Below the pieces are notes generated by a model. That model was not told the DNA's origin. It searched no databases and was given only the letters and a program-made list of their open reading frames with translations. From contig JAKCWW010007379.1 in NCBI GenBank assembly GCA_026260175.1, positions 7,043 through 29,435 of the forward strand: a stretch of DNA of 22,393 nucleotides, read 5' to 3'. Position 1 is the stretch's first letter, and the number at the start of each line of letters is the position of its first letter. Source of the stretch: Reticulitermes lucifugus. Taxonomy: Eukaryota; Arthropoda; Insecta; Blattodea; Rhinotermitidae. Below are positions 1-11,000 of this stretch, piece by piece. Both the position numbers and the translations under genes were made by a program.

Positions 1-33
1 GTATGTATGTATGTATGTATGTATGTATTTATG

Positions 34-62
<29 letters not shown>
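1..62. repeat. (GTAT)n microsatellite
   Basis: Tandem GTAT repeats with one GTATTT interruption, cut by the left window edge. The open frame across it is a repeat artefact. Confidence 0.95.
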
Positions 63-64
<2 letters not shown>

Positions 65-263
65 CTCGCAGTGTGGTCTAAACACATCCTGTTCTTGCAG
101 TCGAGTGAGACTTTATGGTCATCTGGAAGGGTCCCTTACAGGTGCGCACCCCCTTGGAGGGAAGGGGGGGGTTGACCCTGAGGCTATATGTAATTTGTGT
201 TTGATTTTGAAAATTATGTTATAAAAATTATGTCAGTAAAACATAACACTGTCTGTAACTGCA

Positions 264-299
264 TTTATATATATATATATATATAATATATATATATAC
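264..299. repeat. (AT)n tract inside hAT copy A
   Basis: Alternating AT, absent from copies B and C, so it expanded after this copy inserted. Confidence 0.85.
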
Positions 300-396
300 G
301 AATATAACAAAATGTTCCATGACTCAATCACAATGTCCCACCTTCTTGTTTTTTTTAAATTTTATTAATTTATTTTTCAATATGCTAATGTACTAG

Positions 397-655
397 CTAC
401 GAGTTGGACGGTCCGGGGATCAAATCCCGGTGGGGGCGAGATTTTTCGCAGCCATCCAGATCGACCCTGGGGCCCATCCAGCCTCCTATACAGTGAGTAC
501 CTGGTCTATTTCCCGGGGGTAAAGCGGCCGGGGCATGGAGTTGACCACCCACCCCCATCTAGCGCCGAGGTTAAAGAAAGAGTAGAGCTACTATACCTCT
601 ACTCCCCCTCTGGGCCTTCATGGCCTGTTCTAGGGAGAACCTTACCTTACCTTAC
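397..655 (+). mobile_element. tRNA-derived SINE nested in hAT copy A
   Basis: The 259-bp insert is bounded by an exact 12-bp duplication CTAATGTACTAG at 385-396 and 656-667. Near the 5' end are GAGTTGG (A-box-like) and GGGGATCAAATCCCGG, which resembles the pol III B box and T-arm of a tRNA. The 3' end is a (CTTAC)3 tail. It looks like a SINE family common in termites and cockroaches, but I cannot name it with confidence. The tRNA-like part is degenerate and is not a working tRNA. Confidence 0.85.
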
Positions 656-1491
656 CTAATGTACTAGTCATCAGCCAATTTCAATGGCTGACTTCAGATG
701 AAGGGAAAATCACGTAAAACTTCTGATATCATAATACCTACAAAATCTGTGTTTTTAAATTTCGGTTTTGGGGAGTTTGGGGGGGCTGCAGCCTGGCAGC
801 TTCTCTTTGGTTGCACCCCTGGTCCCTTAAACAGATTTGTACGGCCTAGATCTTCAGTGCTGGGCTGGGTTAACGACTGATACATACAAAGGGGAGAGGA
901 CATTCTTAAACTGAAAATGGTAAAATTTGATCCAGTTAACACAGCAATTTGTGACAATGCCTTTGATACTTTCTGCTCATTTTATTTATGCAGAAACATG
1001 ATCATTTTCTACTTCGTCAGTTTAATACATACATACTTCATACTTGTATTGTTAATGAAGTATATTTTGACTGACAGTAATATTTTACTGTTTGGCACTG
1101 GAACGATGACCTAGAGATCTTTGTCTGTCTCCAACCTCATGTGTCTTATGGCTATCATACTTTCTTACACTTGTGCTATTCTGACTTTGTTCCACATGTT
1201 ACCACTTTCAGCTTAAGAGGTGTGGGAAGGTTTTCACATACCAGGCATGGCCACAATATGGTTCACTCATGTTACCTGTAAAACTAGTGTTCTGGCAGTG
1301 TATATCCACAATATGCTGATTGTGAAGGACATTTCAAAAGACTGCTAAAGAAAGGAGACTGATAACCAACTTAAGGTAATGAATGAGGGGGACTATGGCC
1401 CGAATTTGGGCTGTCATAAAATACTGCTAGTAACAGTATTTGGATGAACATACATAAGAAGTAATCAAACAAGTAAAAATTATTCTATTGT

Positions 1492-1519
1492 GTTGTATTG
1501 TATTGTATTGTATTGTATT
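1492..1519. repeat. (TATTG)n microsatellite
   Basis: About five pentanucleotide units, with decayed units on both sides. Confidence 0.9.
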
Positions 1520-2521
1520 CTATTATATTAATGCATGGTTCTGGCATGCTTTGCCTGCTAAAGTGTAGATCCCAAAGCCCACCTTGTCATATAGAGTACA
1601 AACAGTTTACTTGAATTACTGTAAGCTATAAACACATAATTTCCACTGGAATTGATATGGAATGGAAGTAAAAGGACTGTGAAAGGTACAATTTCTGCAA
1701 ATAATTAGTCCCATGACTACATGACTTGTGAACTAATGATGGCTGATAAAAGCTGAAAGCAATTATTAACATGGCAGAAATTCAGCAGAATTGTTTGTAG
1801 TTAAAGTTTAAAAATTCTTCCGTGAAGCATGATGTGACTTTTTTGCGGTCACTGACACTAAAACTTTTACTATTTGCACAATTAGATATGTTTATATATT
1901 TATATTATTATGGTGCGGTATTACAGTGTGAACGAACTATATTATCAATAGGCTCTGTTGTAAACCGCGCATTGTTAAACTTTTCACTACAGAAATACCT
2001 TGAAGGCCCTGGTAAGTTCTCTGTGCTCAACCTTTCAGGCATTATCTTAATGGGTATTCTTTACAACAAAATGAAAATTATAAGCCAACTGTCTTTTCAC
2101 CTTGCACTTTTTTAAACATCTGATGTTAAAATTTAAAGTTCACAGCTCTGATATGGGTATACTCAGAAAGACAGAATAGAACTGCTGAAACTGAAAATAA
2201 ATTAATTCCATGTCAACTTGGCTGAGACTCTTGGCAGGAAATGAATAAATTCAGGAGTGATGGTAAAATGGTGAAGTGACTGTAAAGCTCTCTGACACTG
2301 TTATCTGCCACACAAAGGTTTAGTGAAGAATGGATATTGTCAAATAAAAAATACAATGTTAAACTGTAAAGGTGTAAGGCTGTCATTACTCTTACATTGC
2401 TTTAAATTACACAGAAGTTTGCTTTAATGTCTCAACTTTAGTGTCAATTTTATTTCCATTCTGAAATAAAAATTATCTGACCCTCCTCATTTGACAACAT
2501 ATCTGAAGCTTTGATTAGATG

Positions 2522-2524
<3 letters not shown>

Positions 2525-2560
<36 letters not shown>

Positions 2561-2565
2561 ATATA
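2525..2565. repeat. (AT)n then (GT)n compound microsatellite
   Basis: A run of AT passing into GTGTGTGT and then ATATA. Confidence 0.9.
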
Positions 2566-3137
2566 ACAGGCAAACTGGAGTTATCTAGGCAAAACACAAT
2601 TCCATGAAGTTGCACAAATACAGTCAATTGATTCTTCTATATATTTTCATTTGATTCTACTGGCTCCATGTGATACTAATAAAAGTATACAACTAATTAC
2701 CACAGTAAGGCTAATGCATAATTTGCATGGAAATATTTATTGTTATTTATTATAACAGACATCACATTGTTATTCTAAATTCAATACTGTATTCACTTTA
2801 GGAGTGTCAACATTAAAGCTGCAGGTTGCTTAATTGAAGACACACTTCTAGCATCTATATTCAACTATAAACCTAGTGTTTACCACTATTGGTTATGTGC
2901 ATATGTACAATACTAGCTGCAGTTGTTCTACATAAAACAAGTGTTCTGTCTTCTTATTTCATATTCAGTTAGTCCTTCATAGTTGTAGCATTAGTACAAT
3001 TCTGAAGAGCTACTGGATGAAAGTTGTTGATTGAGTGAATAAAAATTTTACATGTAAAATTTTAATTGTGGTTGTTCATATTCAACATATCCATTGTGTA
3101 TGGAACTTATCACTGAAAGACAATAAATACAGAACAC

Positions 3138-3143
3138 TTTATT
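3138..3143 (-). promoter_or_regulatory. Candidate polyadenylation signal of the NKCC-like gene
   Basis: AATAAA on the minus strand, about 120 bases after the stop codon. The sequence just downstream is GT/T-rich (GTGTTCTGT), as expected near a cleavage site. More AATAAA hexamers lie further downstream, so longer 3' UTR forms cannot be excluded. Confidence 0.5.
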
Positions 3144-3263
3144 CCCCAGTATTCATTATAAACACAGCGTGTTACAATAATGTGTATGCGTGCCATGGTA
3201 CATATGAAGAACTGGATGCATGTTCCTGTACTGACAGTCCAGTGATGACAGGACATCAAATAC

Positions 3264-3399
3264 TCATGAGTAAACCGTGATGACCGAAGTCTGATTGCCA
3301 CGAATAATGAGATATGGAGGCATCCCCTTAGTGAGCAATTCAAGCCAGGCCATATATAACGGAGCAGAAACAACATCTTTCCTTGGTATTGGCAATGCC
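3264..3399 (-). CDS. NKCC-like: NKCC-like exon 17, terminal, with TGA stop
   Basis: Residues 883-927 and the stop at 3264-3266. It encodes [20 protein letters not shown] and ends [11 protein letters not shown], matching vertebrate LPVARKGAVSSALYMAWLE and GNHQSVLTFYS. Acceptor is TTTTAG. The end agrees with the normal family terminus, so the 3' end of the gene is complete. Confidence 0.96.
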
Positions 3400-6300
3400 C
3401 TAAAATAGAAAAGCAATCCTATAGCTTCCACAGTCTTTATGTTCAATAAACAATTTAATATAATTTTACATTAATGTAATTCAGTTTCCACAGTCTTAAT
3501 TTGCTGACTTTTCTCTCTCTCCTAAATTCATACTTCAAATAAATGATCTAATTATAACAACAGTATTTTATCTGACAGCTGTCATTTTTCACTTCCCACT
3601 GGATCACTTAACTTATAAAACTCTGATGTGCAATGAACACTATGTTTATTTGATGTGATGTGTGTCTGCAAGTCAAAGAAAAAGATTTCCCACACCCTCT
3701 TTAAATACGGTGAGTAGAAACCTAGTATTAACTGCAATACATTGAACTAAAATGCATGGAACCCGACCCATGGAAGACTGAAATAGCTGCAAGGGCTTTG
3801 CTACCTGGTATCAAGCAAAATGGTCTGAGTGAAGAGTGATGCAAGTTGTCAGATAAAATAATGTCCCTGCTTAACCAGTTCTAGCATTCCTTGTGGACCT
3901 TTGAAACCTTGTAGATGAAGGCGACATATTCCTTCAAAACATCGGAGAACCGTTTATCCAATAGTGCAGTGTCATATCACAGAGAATGGTAATGGTCAAC
4001 ATGCTTGAGTAATATAACAGGGCAGGGTACACAACATATGTGAATCAGTAACTCAGATCTTACTCTCTCAGAACTCTTCCAACTCTTATCCAGTCTACTT
4101 GAAAAAGGCCAAATTTATGCAGCTGTAATACTTATCCTCAGTTGAATAACAACATAAGAAACATGCAAGGTGTTATCACAGTGCATGCAGTTTCCACATT
4201 AATTGTTTGCAAAAAATTTATTCCCAATAACCATAAATTTTTCTTCAAACAGCTTTGATAAAGTTGTTAACAGATTTTCATGAAATTTGATAGTGGAGAG
4301 TTTTATGAAAAACTGTCAAGCCATTTGAGTTTCCCTTCAGATCAGGCAGTTTTAATGACCACTTTGCATGAAGATTTCTTAGCCCAGTATGTTACATACA
4401 TACATAAATACATACATACACGTTGGGAAAGATGCATATATAAAATTCCAAACACACATGAGGAAAAGCCAAACTAATACCATTGCTATATGTGAAAAAC
4501 TCATACAGTTCCTATCATGCTTGATTGTAATACCACTGCTACTATACAGCAAAAAAACAAATGACTGTGAAGATGAATCCAGTGGGATTCAAACAGTCCT
4601 AAATATTACACTACAGTTATTTTCTCCTATTAAAAAGTTCTTAAAACTTGTATGATACTTAAATGTGATAAGAAGGCATGCTGATTTGTGACATCTGTTA
4701 CAAAATAGATTATTATTGCTTACATAACAATGAAAGTGGATTCCTTTGAATACTGTAACAAGAGTTCACGTATTCGCATGTGTCGGTTGGTTTTCTCCGT
4801 CAATGCAAGCATTTCTGAGTCAGTGATGTAGATATGCTTTGTAGCTGTAAACAAAAATATGCTTATGGATATATAACAGACAAATTCTTCAAAACCATAG
4901 CCATTATTCTGAGGAAACTTTCAAAATTAAATGTACAAAACAAATTTTTAATCATATAAATTGACGCTGTGTATTTTGCTGTTATATTATGTAATTAATA
5001 ATTTACATACCCTGTTATCCTCATAAAATAGACAGAAATATTTGAAGGAAAATAGACATCATTTTTTCTTCCCACAACTGCTTTTTTTATCTGAAACTGA
5101 ATGTAAAAGTTTTGCTTAAGTTACACAATTTATTTGTTGTCTAGATAACGTACCTTTTAAAGCGTCAGCATTAACTTGATTTTTAACTCGGAATGGCTGG
5201 ATTAAAGTTTCAAATTCTTTTCTTGTAGATTCCTTAGCTTTTTTGTGAATGTCAGAGATAATCACAACATCACTGTAGTCAATCCGGAACTTGGACAGAA
5301 GACCTGCAAGACTAAGCAGAATGAATTATCATTAACGAACCAATATGTATGGTAATATGATTCAAAGGACCTTATATTTATGTTTTACAAGTTTTCAAAG
5401 CTTATTTATTCATTTATTTATTTACTTATTAATTTATTTACTGGTTTATTTAGTTATTTGTTTGTTTGTTTGTTTACTTGCTTGCTTACTTATGTTAGTC
5501 CAAGAATCTCTCGGACTGCTTGACCCTGAAGATGAAAATAATACATTTGTTTGAAAGGTTGGTAACTATTTACCAATCTGTGTGGTGTTACATTGCAGAA
5601 AACTTGAATCTTATGTAACTCAATTGTGAGAACTTCAAATCTGACATATGTATATGCAATTTAGGAAACAAAAGCAAAAAAAATACATGGCATAGGAAGC
5701 AAGAAACTTAAAGTGCAACATTTGTCCCATTTTGATTGATGAAGGGAGAAGATATGTCCGAAATATGGTAGCATGTATGTAAGTGCTGTCAAAGGCTTTA
5801 TGCTGCAACATGTAGTTCGGCTAGGAATCAAAGTGCTTTTGGAATAGATGGACAGATGCCCTCAACCTCTCCAAATTACTCACTTCATGAATTTTGCACT
5901 CAAAATCGAAATTCTCTAATTCAGTACCAACAGAATTAAAGAAAGCAACGTAATTATGTTTCATCACTGCATATTTTTTTGAAAATTATATTTAACCCGG
6001 AGAAAAGAGTGGGGATAGTGATAATAATCTACAGGTAGATGAAAGCTCACTCTGTTAAATTTGGAAACCACAGAGTCTGAAAAAGAGACAGTGCATGTAC
6101 ATGAAGGAAGCCATAGTCCGAATTTCACTTACTTCCTCTGATCCACATCCAGGTCAGCATCCTCTTTACTTGCAAGAGAAAAGACACGAAGCTGACAGCC
6201 AGCAAATTGTGATCTTGTACTCAGTATATATGGAATCAATAATGTCAGGCCTAGAAAACAGAAAGATGTCTTCTGAAATAAAATGTTTTGAGAGGAAGTA

Positions 6301-8000
6301 CCTTAAACTTGTACTTCAGAAACCACTTCCCTTAGAAACAACAATAAGTAGCGGCCCATGCTCTTAGTAAGAATTTGTCTCTTACAAGTTATTTTGAGGC
6401 AGCCCTTTCCCCTGGAACATCTCAATACAGTTAGATCTTTCCAAATTAAATATAAAACTGTCCCAGTGCTTAATTAAGCACCATGTCATTAAAGATTATG
6501 GTGGAATGGAGGTATCGCTCCATTCACTCTTAACCTCAGAACCAGATGGAGGTAAGTGGTCAGCTTCATGCCACAGCCACTTCAGCTTTTGGGGAAAGAG
6601 CCCACATCGCACACTGTGTGGGGCCCAGAGACAATCTAGTTACTCTGGAGAAGGAAAGATTTCTTGCCTTTGAAGAGAAATAAAACCAGACATTTCTATG
6701 GTGTTAGGCAAACCAGCTCATCAGGAATAGAGTATGCCCATCCACATAAGTGGCATTTCTGTAAATGTATTCAAATAATATTGGCACACAACAAATCTCG
6801 GATTGTGTGTTTTTCCTGATGAACACTTTTTAACATTTTTCTATGCTGAGAGGAATTTGTGTACCACTGTAAAAGTGACATATAGATGTTATTGAATGTA
6901 TGTAAGAACAGTTTAACAGAATCCAACATGTATCTTGTGACAATGTACCTCCATCATCATACAGCCACCACACATCAATGAGACCTTTTGGCTGCTTTCT
7001 TTGGAATCGTGTGATATTGTTCAATGTAGACGTTGGTAATGGTTCTCCCACAGGACCAACATATTTTGCAATGTCTGACTTCTGATTTTTCAGAAGTTTA
7101 GGACTTTTCTTGGAAATAATGTTCACTGTTGTACCAGGCTCAAGCAAATTCTCACTTGCTGCTGGGTCACAGTTCACACTTCCCCTATGCCGCATCTTCG
7201 GTGTCACTGGGGGACTATCTGTGTCACTGCTGAATGCATCTGACAACACGTTGATGCTCACATCTGTATCAAAACATTCACAAATTTTATGAAGTCTATT
7301 ATATTATACAAATTATATTATACAATTTACTGTGTTACTTCTGCATTTGTAGGAAAGATCTGTAGGCAATTAGTATAATCTGTAGTCAAGGGACCATTAA
7401 AGAAAAAACGAACCATAAACATGTGCATAGTTCTTAAATTAAATAAGTTCTTCTAAGAAATGAAATGAGGAAGTAGTCTCTTTTCCAGTTTAAACAAAAG
7501 GTGGCCTGATACATTATATTCAGAATGGTGGCTAAAATAGAAGTACATATTTTTTTTAAAGTGTATAAATCCATTGAATTGAATCTTTAATAGGTTGTAA
7601 AACTTTTAAGAATTTTGTTCTAAATTTGAGAGATCGTCTAGAAGTAAGTTCATTTCTTTGAAAAACAATAAGTATGAATATTATTTTAATATAAAGTTAT
7701 GTTACTCTAGGAACAGGACTTTACTACAGTGGGGCACATGCTAATGCTACATACCTGTTTTTCAGAGTACAATGTTTCAGGTATAACCAGATTAATGATT
7801 ATTAACTGACTGATGCTTACTTAAGTTCTGTTGCCACTAATTATATATGTAAACCTCACTACATTACATTGCTGAGTTGTTCTGGCTATCAGTTGTACAG
7901 TAATATGTAACTGACAATGTGGTTTTTTTCTACAAGAAGGGGTTTATGTGTTGGACAATTTGCTTTTTATGGAAAATCATGGTTCTGAATGAGTCAACAA

Positions 8001-8042
<42 letters not shown>

Positions 8043-11000
8043 ATCAGATCAATCTGCAAAAATTTTATATAAAGACTCCATCCCTAATTACTTCAATAAT
8101 GATATTAACATGCAGTTACTTACAAGCAATTATTATTCATTCTTGGAGGAAGAAAGAAGGTTTTATCTATGATTACCTTGTGGTACAAGTCGGTTTGTTG
8201 ACTCGTTGCGTCTCATCTTCTCTTCGGCGTCCTTTTTGTTCAGTTTTGAGATTGGAACAAACTCTTCATCTTGAATTATACCTGAGTAGTCAAGTCCTTC
8301 TTGAAGCCTCAAAATACCAACAGCCAAGTATCGATCCAGTGCATTACTGTGCAGGAACAAGTGTCATCACATTATATGCCGCATATTAAGATATTATTTA
8401 CCAAAGATATTTTCTTTCTTAGCATGGAGGAGTGCATTATAGAAGTATTTGTTGACAGCTCTAACAGCTTTCCAAAATTACAATTTCCAGAATATTGGTG
8501 AAATATTAATATGCATTTATGAAATGTGATACAATAGAAATTGTTATCAGCTGGACTGAAGAAAACCACATATTTCAATCTGTTCAGTAATAACTTTCTA
8601 CAATTATGAATATTCATATACATTAACACTACACTGAATCAAGGCAGAGAAGATCGGTGGGAGAATTTAGCAAGCGTGGGAGAAATTACAAATGCATACC
8701 AAATTCTGACAGGAATATTTTAAGGGAAAAAGTCACTTGAGAGTCAAAGGTATGGATGGACAGATAATATTAAGATGAAAGTAAATATGATAGGAATGCG
8801 AAGACTAGACACTTTTGGCTCAGGATAGGGTTAGTAGCAGATTTGTGACCATGGTCATGATCTGTCAGGTTTCACAAAATTTGGGGAATTTCTTGACCAG
8901 CTGAGTACAATCTGGTCATGATATCAAGAAAACATGGGTCTGCTGACATTGTCAGTGCAAGACCAGCTAAGATGATTCTCTAGAGGAACATAGCAAGCAA
9001 TAAACTTGGAAAAAAACTTCACCAAATTTTGCTTGTGAAAAACTTTCTGCCACTTAACATTCTTATAAATATGTGAACCTGTTTTCACACTCTATTAATT
9101 TCTTACTTTACAACGAAAAACCGTTCGCAATTGCAATACTTTCTCAGGAAAGAGTATCATACTGACCAGTCAATAGTAATTTGGAGAGAGAAAAAAAAAT
9201 TGTAATTAAAATATTAGGATAGAGTACACCATTAAGTAACTAGGCACGCAAATCTTATGGAACCTTTAGAGTGACAGCAAATAGTAGCGTTCGTCATGTA
9301 TATTAGAATACCTTAGATGTATGTAATGGTTATGACTGCTCATACTTAACCAGAAAGAATTCCTAAGGGACATAATAACACAAGTCTCCAAATTAAGTTC
9401 TTTAACACATACAGAAATAAATAATATTTTCTTTCCTCACCATTTCAGTATAAGGCAACATTTCTGTATGTTGGGAGGGGTCGTTATTTCCAGGAATCAA
9501 TTTTTCATCCACAAAATATGCAGGGCCCATATCTGAATGTGAAGTGTTTATTTGGACTACTACCATTAAGTTTTGTATTACAAATTGCCTAGATAATGAT
9601 TTCACATGGCATTATGACTAAAGGAGTGATAAATCAACACGTGTATTAATAGACATAAATTTAACATATGCATTGCAGTCATGTCATTCTTAGTCTTATG
9701 CTAATACTGTATATATAACTCCAATAATTAACCCTTGCACTGTTACCGCTGAATCAGTTCCACTAGATAAAAACAGATCTGTTGTATGAAAAAGAGACCG
9801 CTGTAATATAAATTTTGTACAAGGAACAAATTAAGGTTTGACAAGTAAAATATAATAAATTTGTATGTGAAAAGTTAAAACTTTCTACTGATGTCCAAAT
9901 AGACACAATTGGTGACTAATGGAAAATTCATAGGTAACTGACTTCTTTCCCTCAGCAACAGTGAAAGGGTTAAGCCACATATTGTGAGAGAGAAACAAGT
10001 GACTAACTGGATAACGTTGAAGTATTGCTGAAGCTCTTCTTCATCACATGTTCTCCAATTTTCTTTGTATCCCATTAGAATCATGTTTGGTCGCAGTTTG
10101 CCAAGCCCAGTTATCTCCATTAATGCTTGACATCCAGCTTCAAAACTATCATTCTCTGTTATATTAAAAAATGCTTTCACCTTATGTCGTATCAGCCACT
10201 GGTATGCTTTTCTAGCTAGAGCAACATGAACTCTCTGGGAGTGGGTACCCTGTGAAGAGATATATAATACCTTAGTAAAAAGAACAGTGAAAAAGTTTTC
10301 AAATCTTTTCAGATGTTATGTACTGTGTTGACTGATAAATAGTTACTGAACATCCTTTGAGACAGTAGTAACTATTTACCAGTTGACATGGCATACGGTT
10401 CCAGAAGATTTGAATAACATTTGTACTCACTTGATTTTCAAAATTCTTCATGGTATCTGGAAAAAGGAATAACCTTATTTTACATTCACAATGCTTGGCA
10501 AGCAAGTGCTACTCACAAGTTTTCTTGATGCAGGTGCACTCCCAGAATTTTTCATTGTGGAGGGGCAGGGGCGGGGCCTAGCCCTGAGGCTAACACTGTT
10601 TGTGACTACATGTATTTACGCACAAATATAAATATATTTTCCATGACTCACTCAACTAATAATGTCTAATTTTCTTGTTTTTTTTTTAATTTCATCTAAG
10701 ACATCCTAAGTTATTTTATTTTATTTTCCAAAATTCTAATGTAATAATCATCTGATGATTTCAGTGGCTGGTTTTGGCTGAAGGGTAAATTACGTAAAAT
10801 ATTTGATGCCATTTTATCTACAAAATCTGTGATTTTTTAAAATTTAGAATTAGAGGAGGGGGCTGTAGCCTGGCTCCCTGGCAGCCCTTCCCCTCTTTGG
10901 GTACGTCCCTGTGTTGATGTCATACTGTCATTTGCTAAGAAGAAGAACAAAGTACACACTGTGGTCACTGTTCATTATTACTCATTACCCATGAAAATCC

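Larger units (their letters stand above)
139..821 (+). mobile_element. hAT-type non-autonomous element, copy A (with nested SINE)
   Basis: The ends begin CAGGTGCGCACCC and finish GGTTGCACCCCTG, an imperfect inverted repeat starting CAGG. The element is flanked by an exact 8-bp duplication GTCCCTTA at 131-138 and 822-829. Eight-bp target duplications with CAGG-type ends are typical of hAT transposons. The interior aligns by eye with copies B (10531-10911) and C (12807-13223). It has no transposase, so it would depend on one elsewhere. It is interrupted by a SINE at 397-655; without it the element would be about 412 bp. Confidence 0.85.
830..3137. other. 3' flank, no gene seen
   Basis: AT-rich sequence downstream of the NKCC-like gene. 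It contains a (TATTG)n tract at 1492-1519 and an (AT)n/(GT)n tract at 2525-2565. Open frames here, including one of 97 codons at 1822-2115, show no recognisable domain or splice structure. I see no gene. Confidence 0.7.

Noticed and set aside
3-224. Open frame starting with repeated MYVC
   Set aside because: The repeated peptide is just the (GTAT)n microsatellite read in frame, and the rest runs into the hAT element.
405-445. tRNA-like A and B box sequence
   Set aside because: It cannot form a complete tRNA: the spacing is too short and there is no anticodon arm or acceptor stem. It belongs to the SINE.
1822-2115. 97-codon open frame on the plus strand in the 3' flank
   Set aside because: No recognisable motif or signal peptide, and no neighbouring exon; the length is unremarkable for AT-rich DNA of this size.
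8640-9000. Possible transposon or reverse-transcriptase remnant in intron 11 suggested by mixed-composition sequence
   Set aside because: No frame gave recognisable motifs, and no terminal repeats or target duplications could be found.
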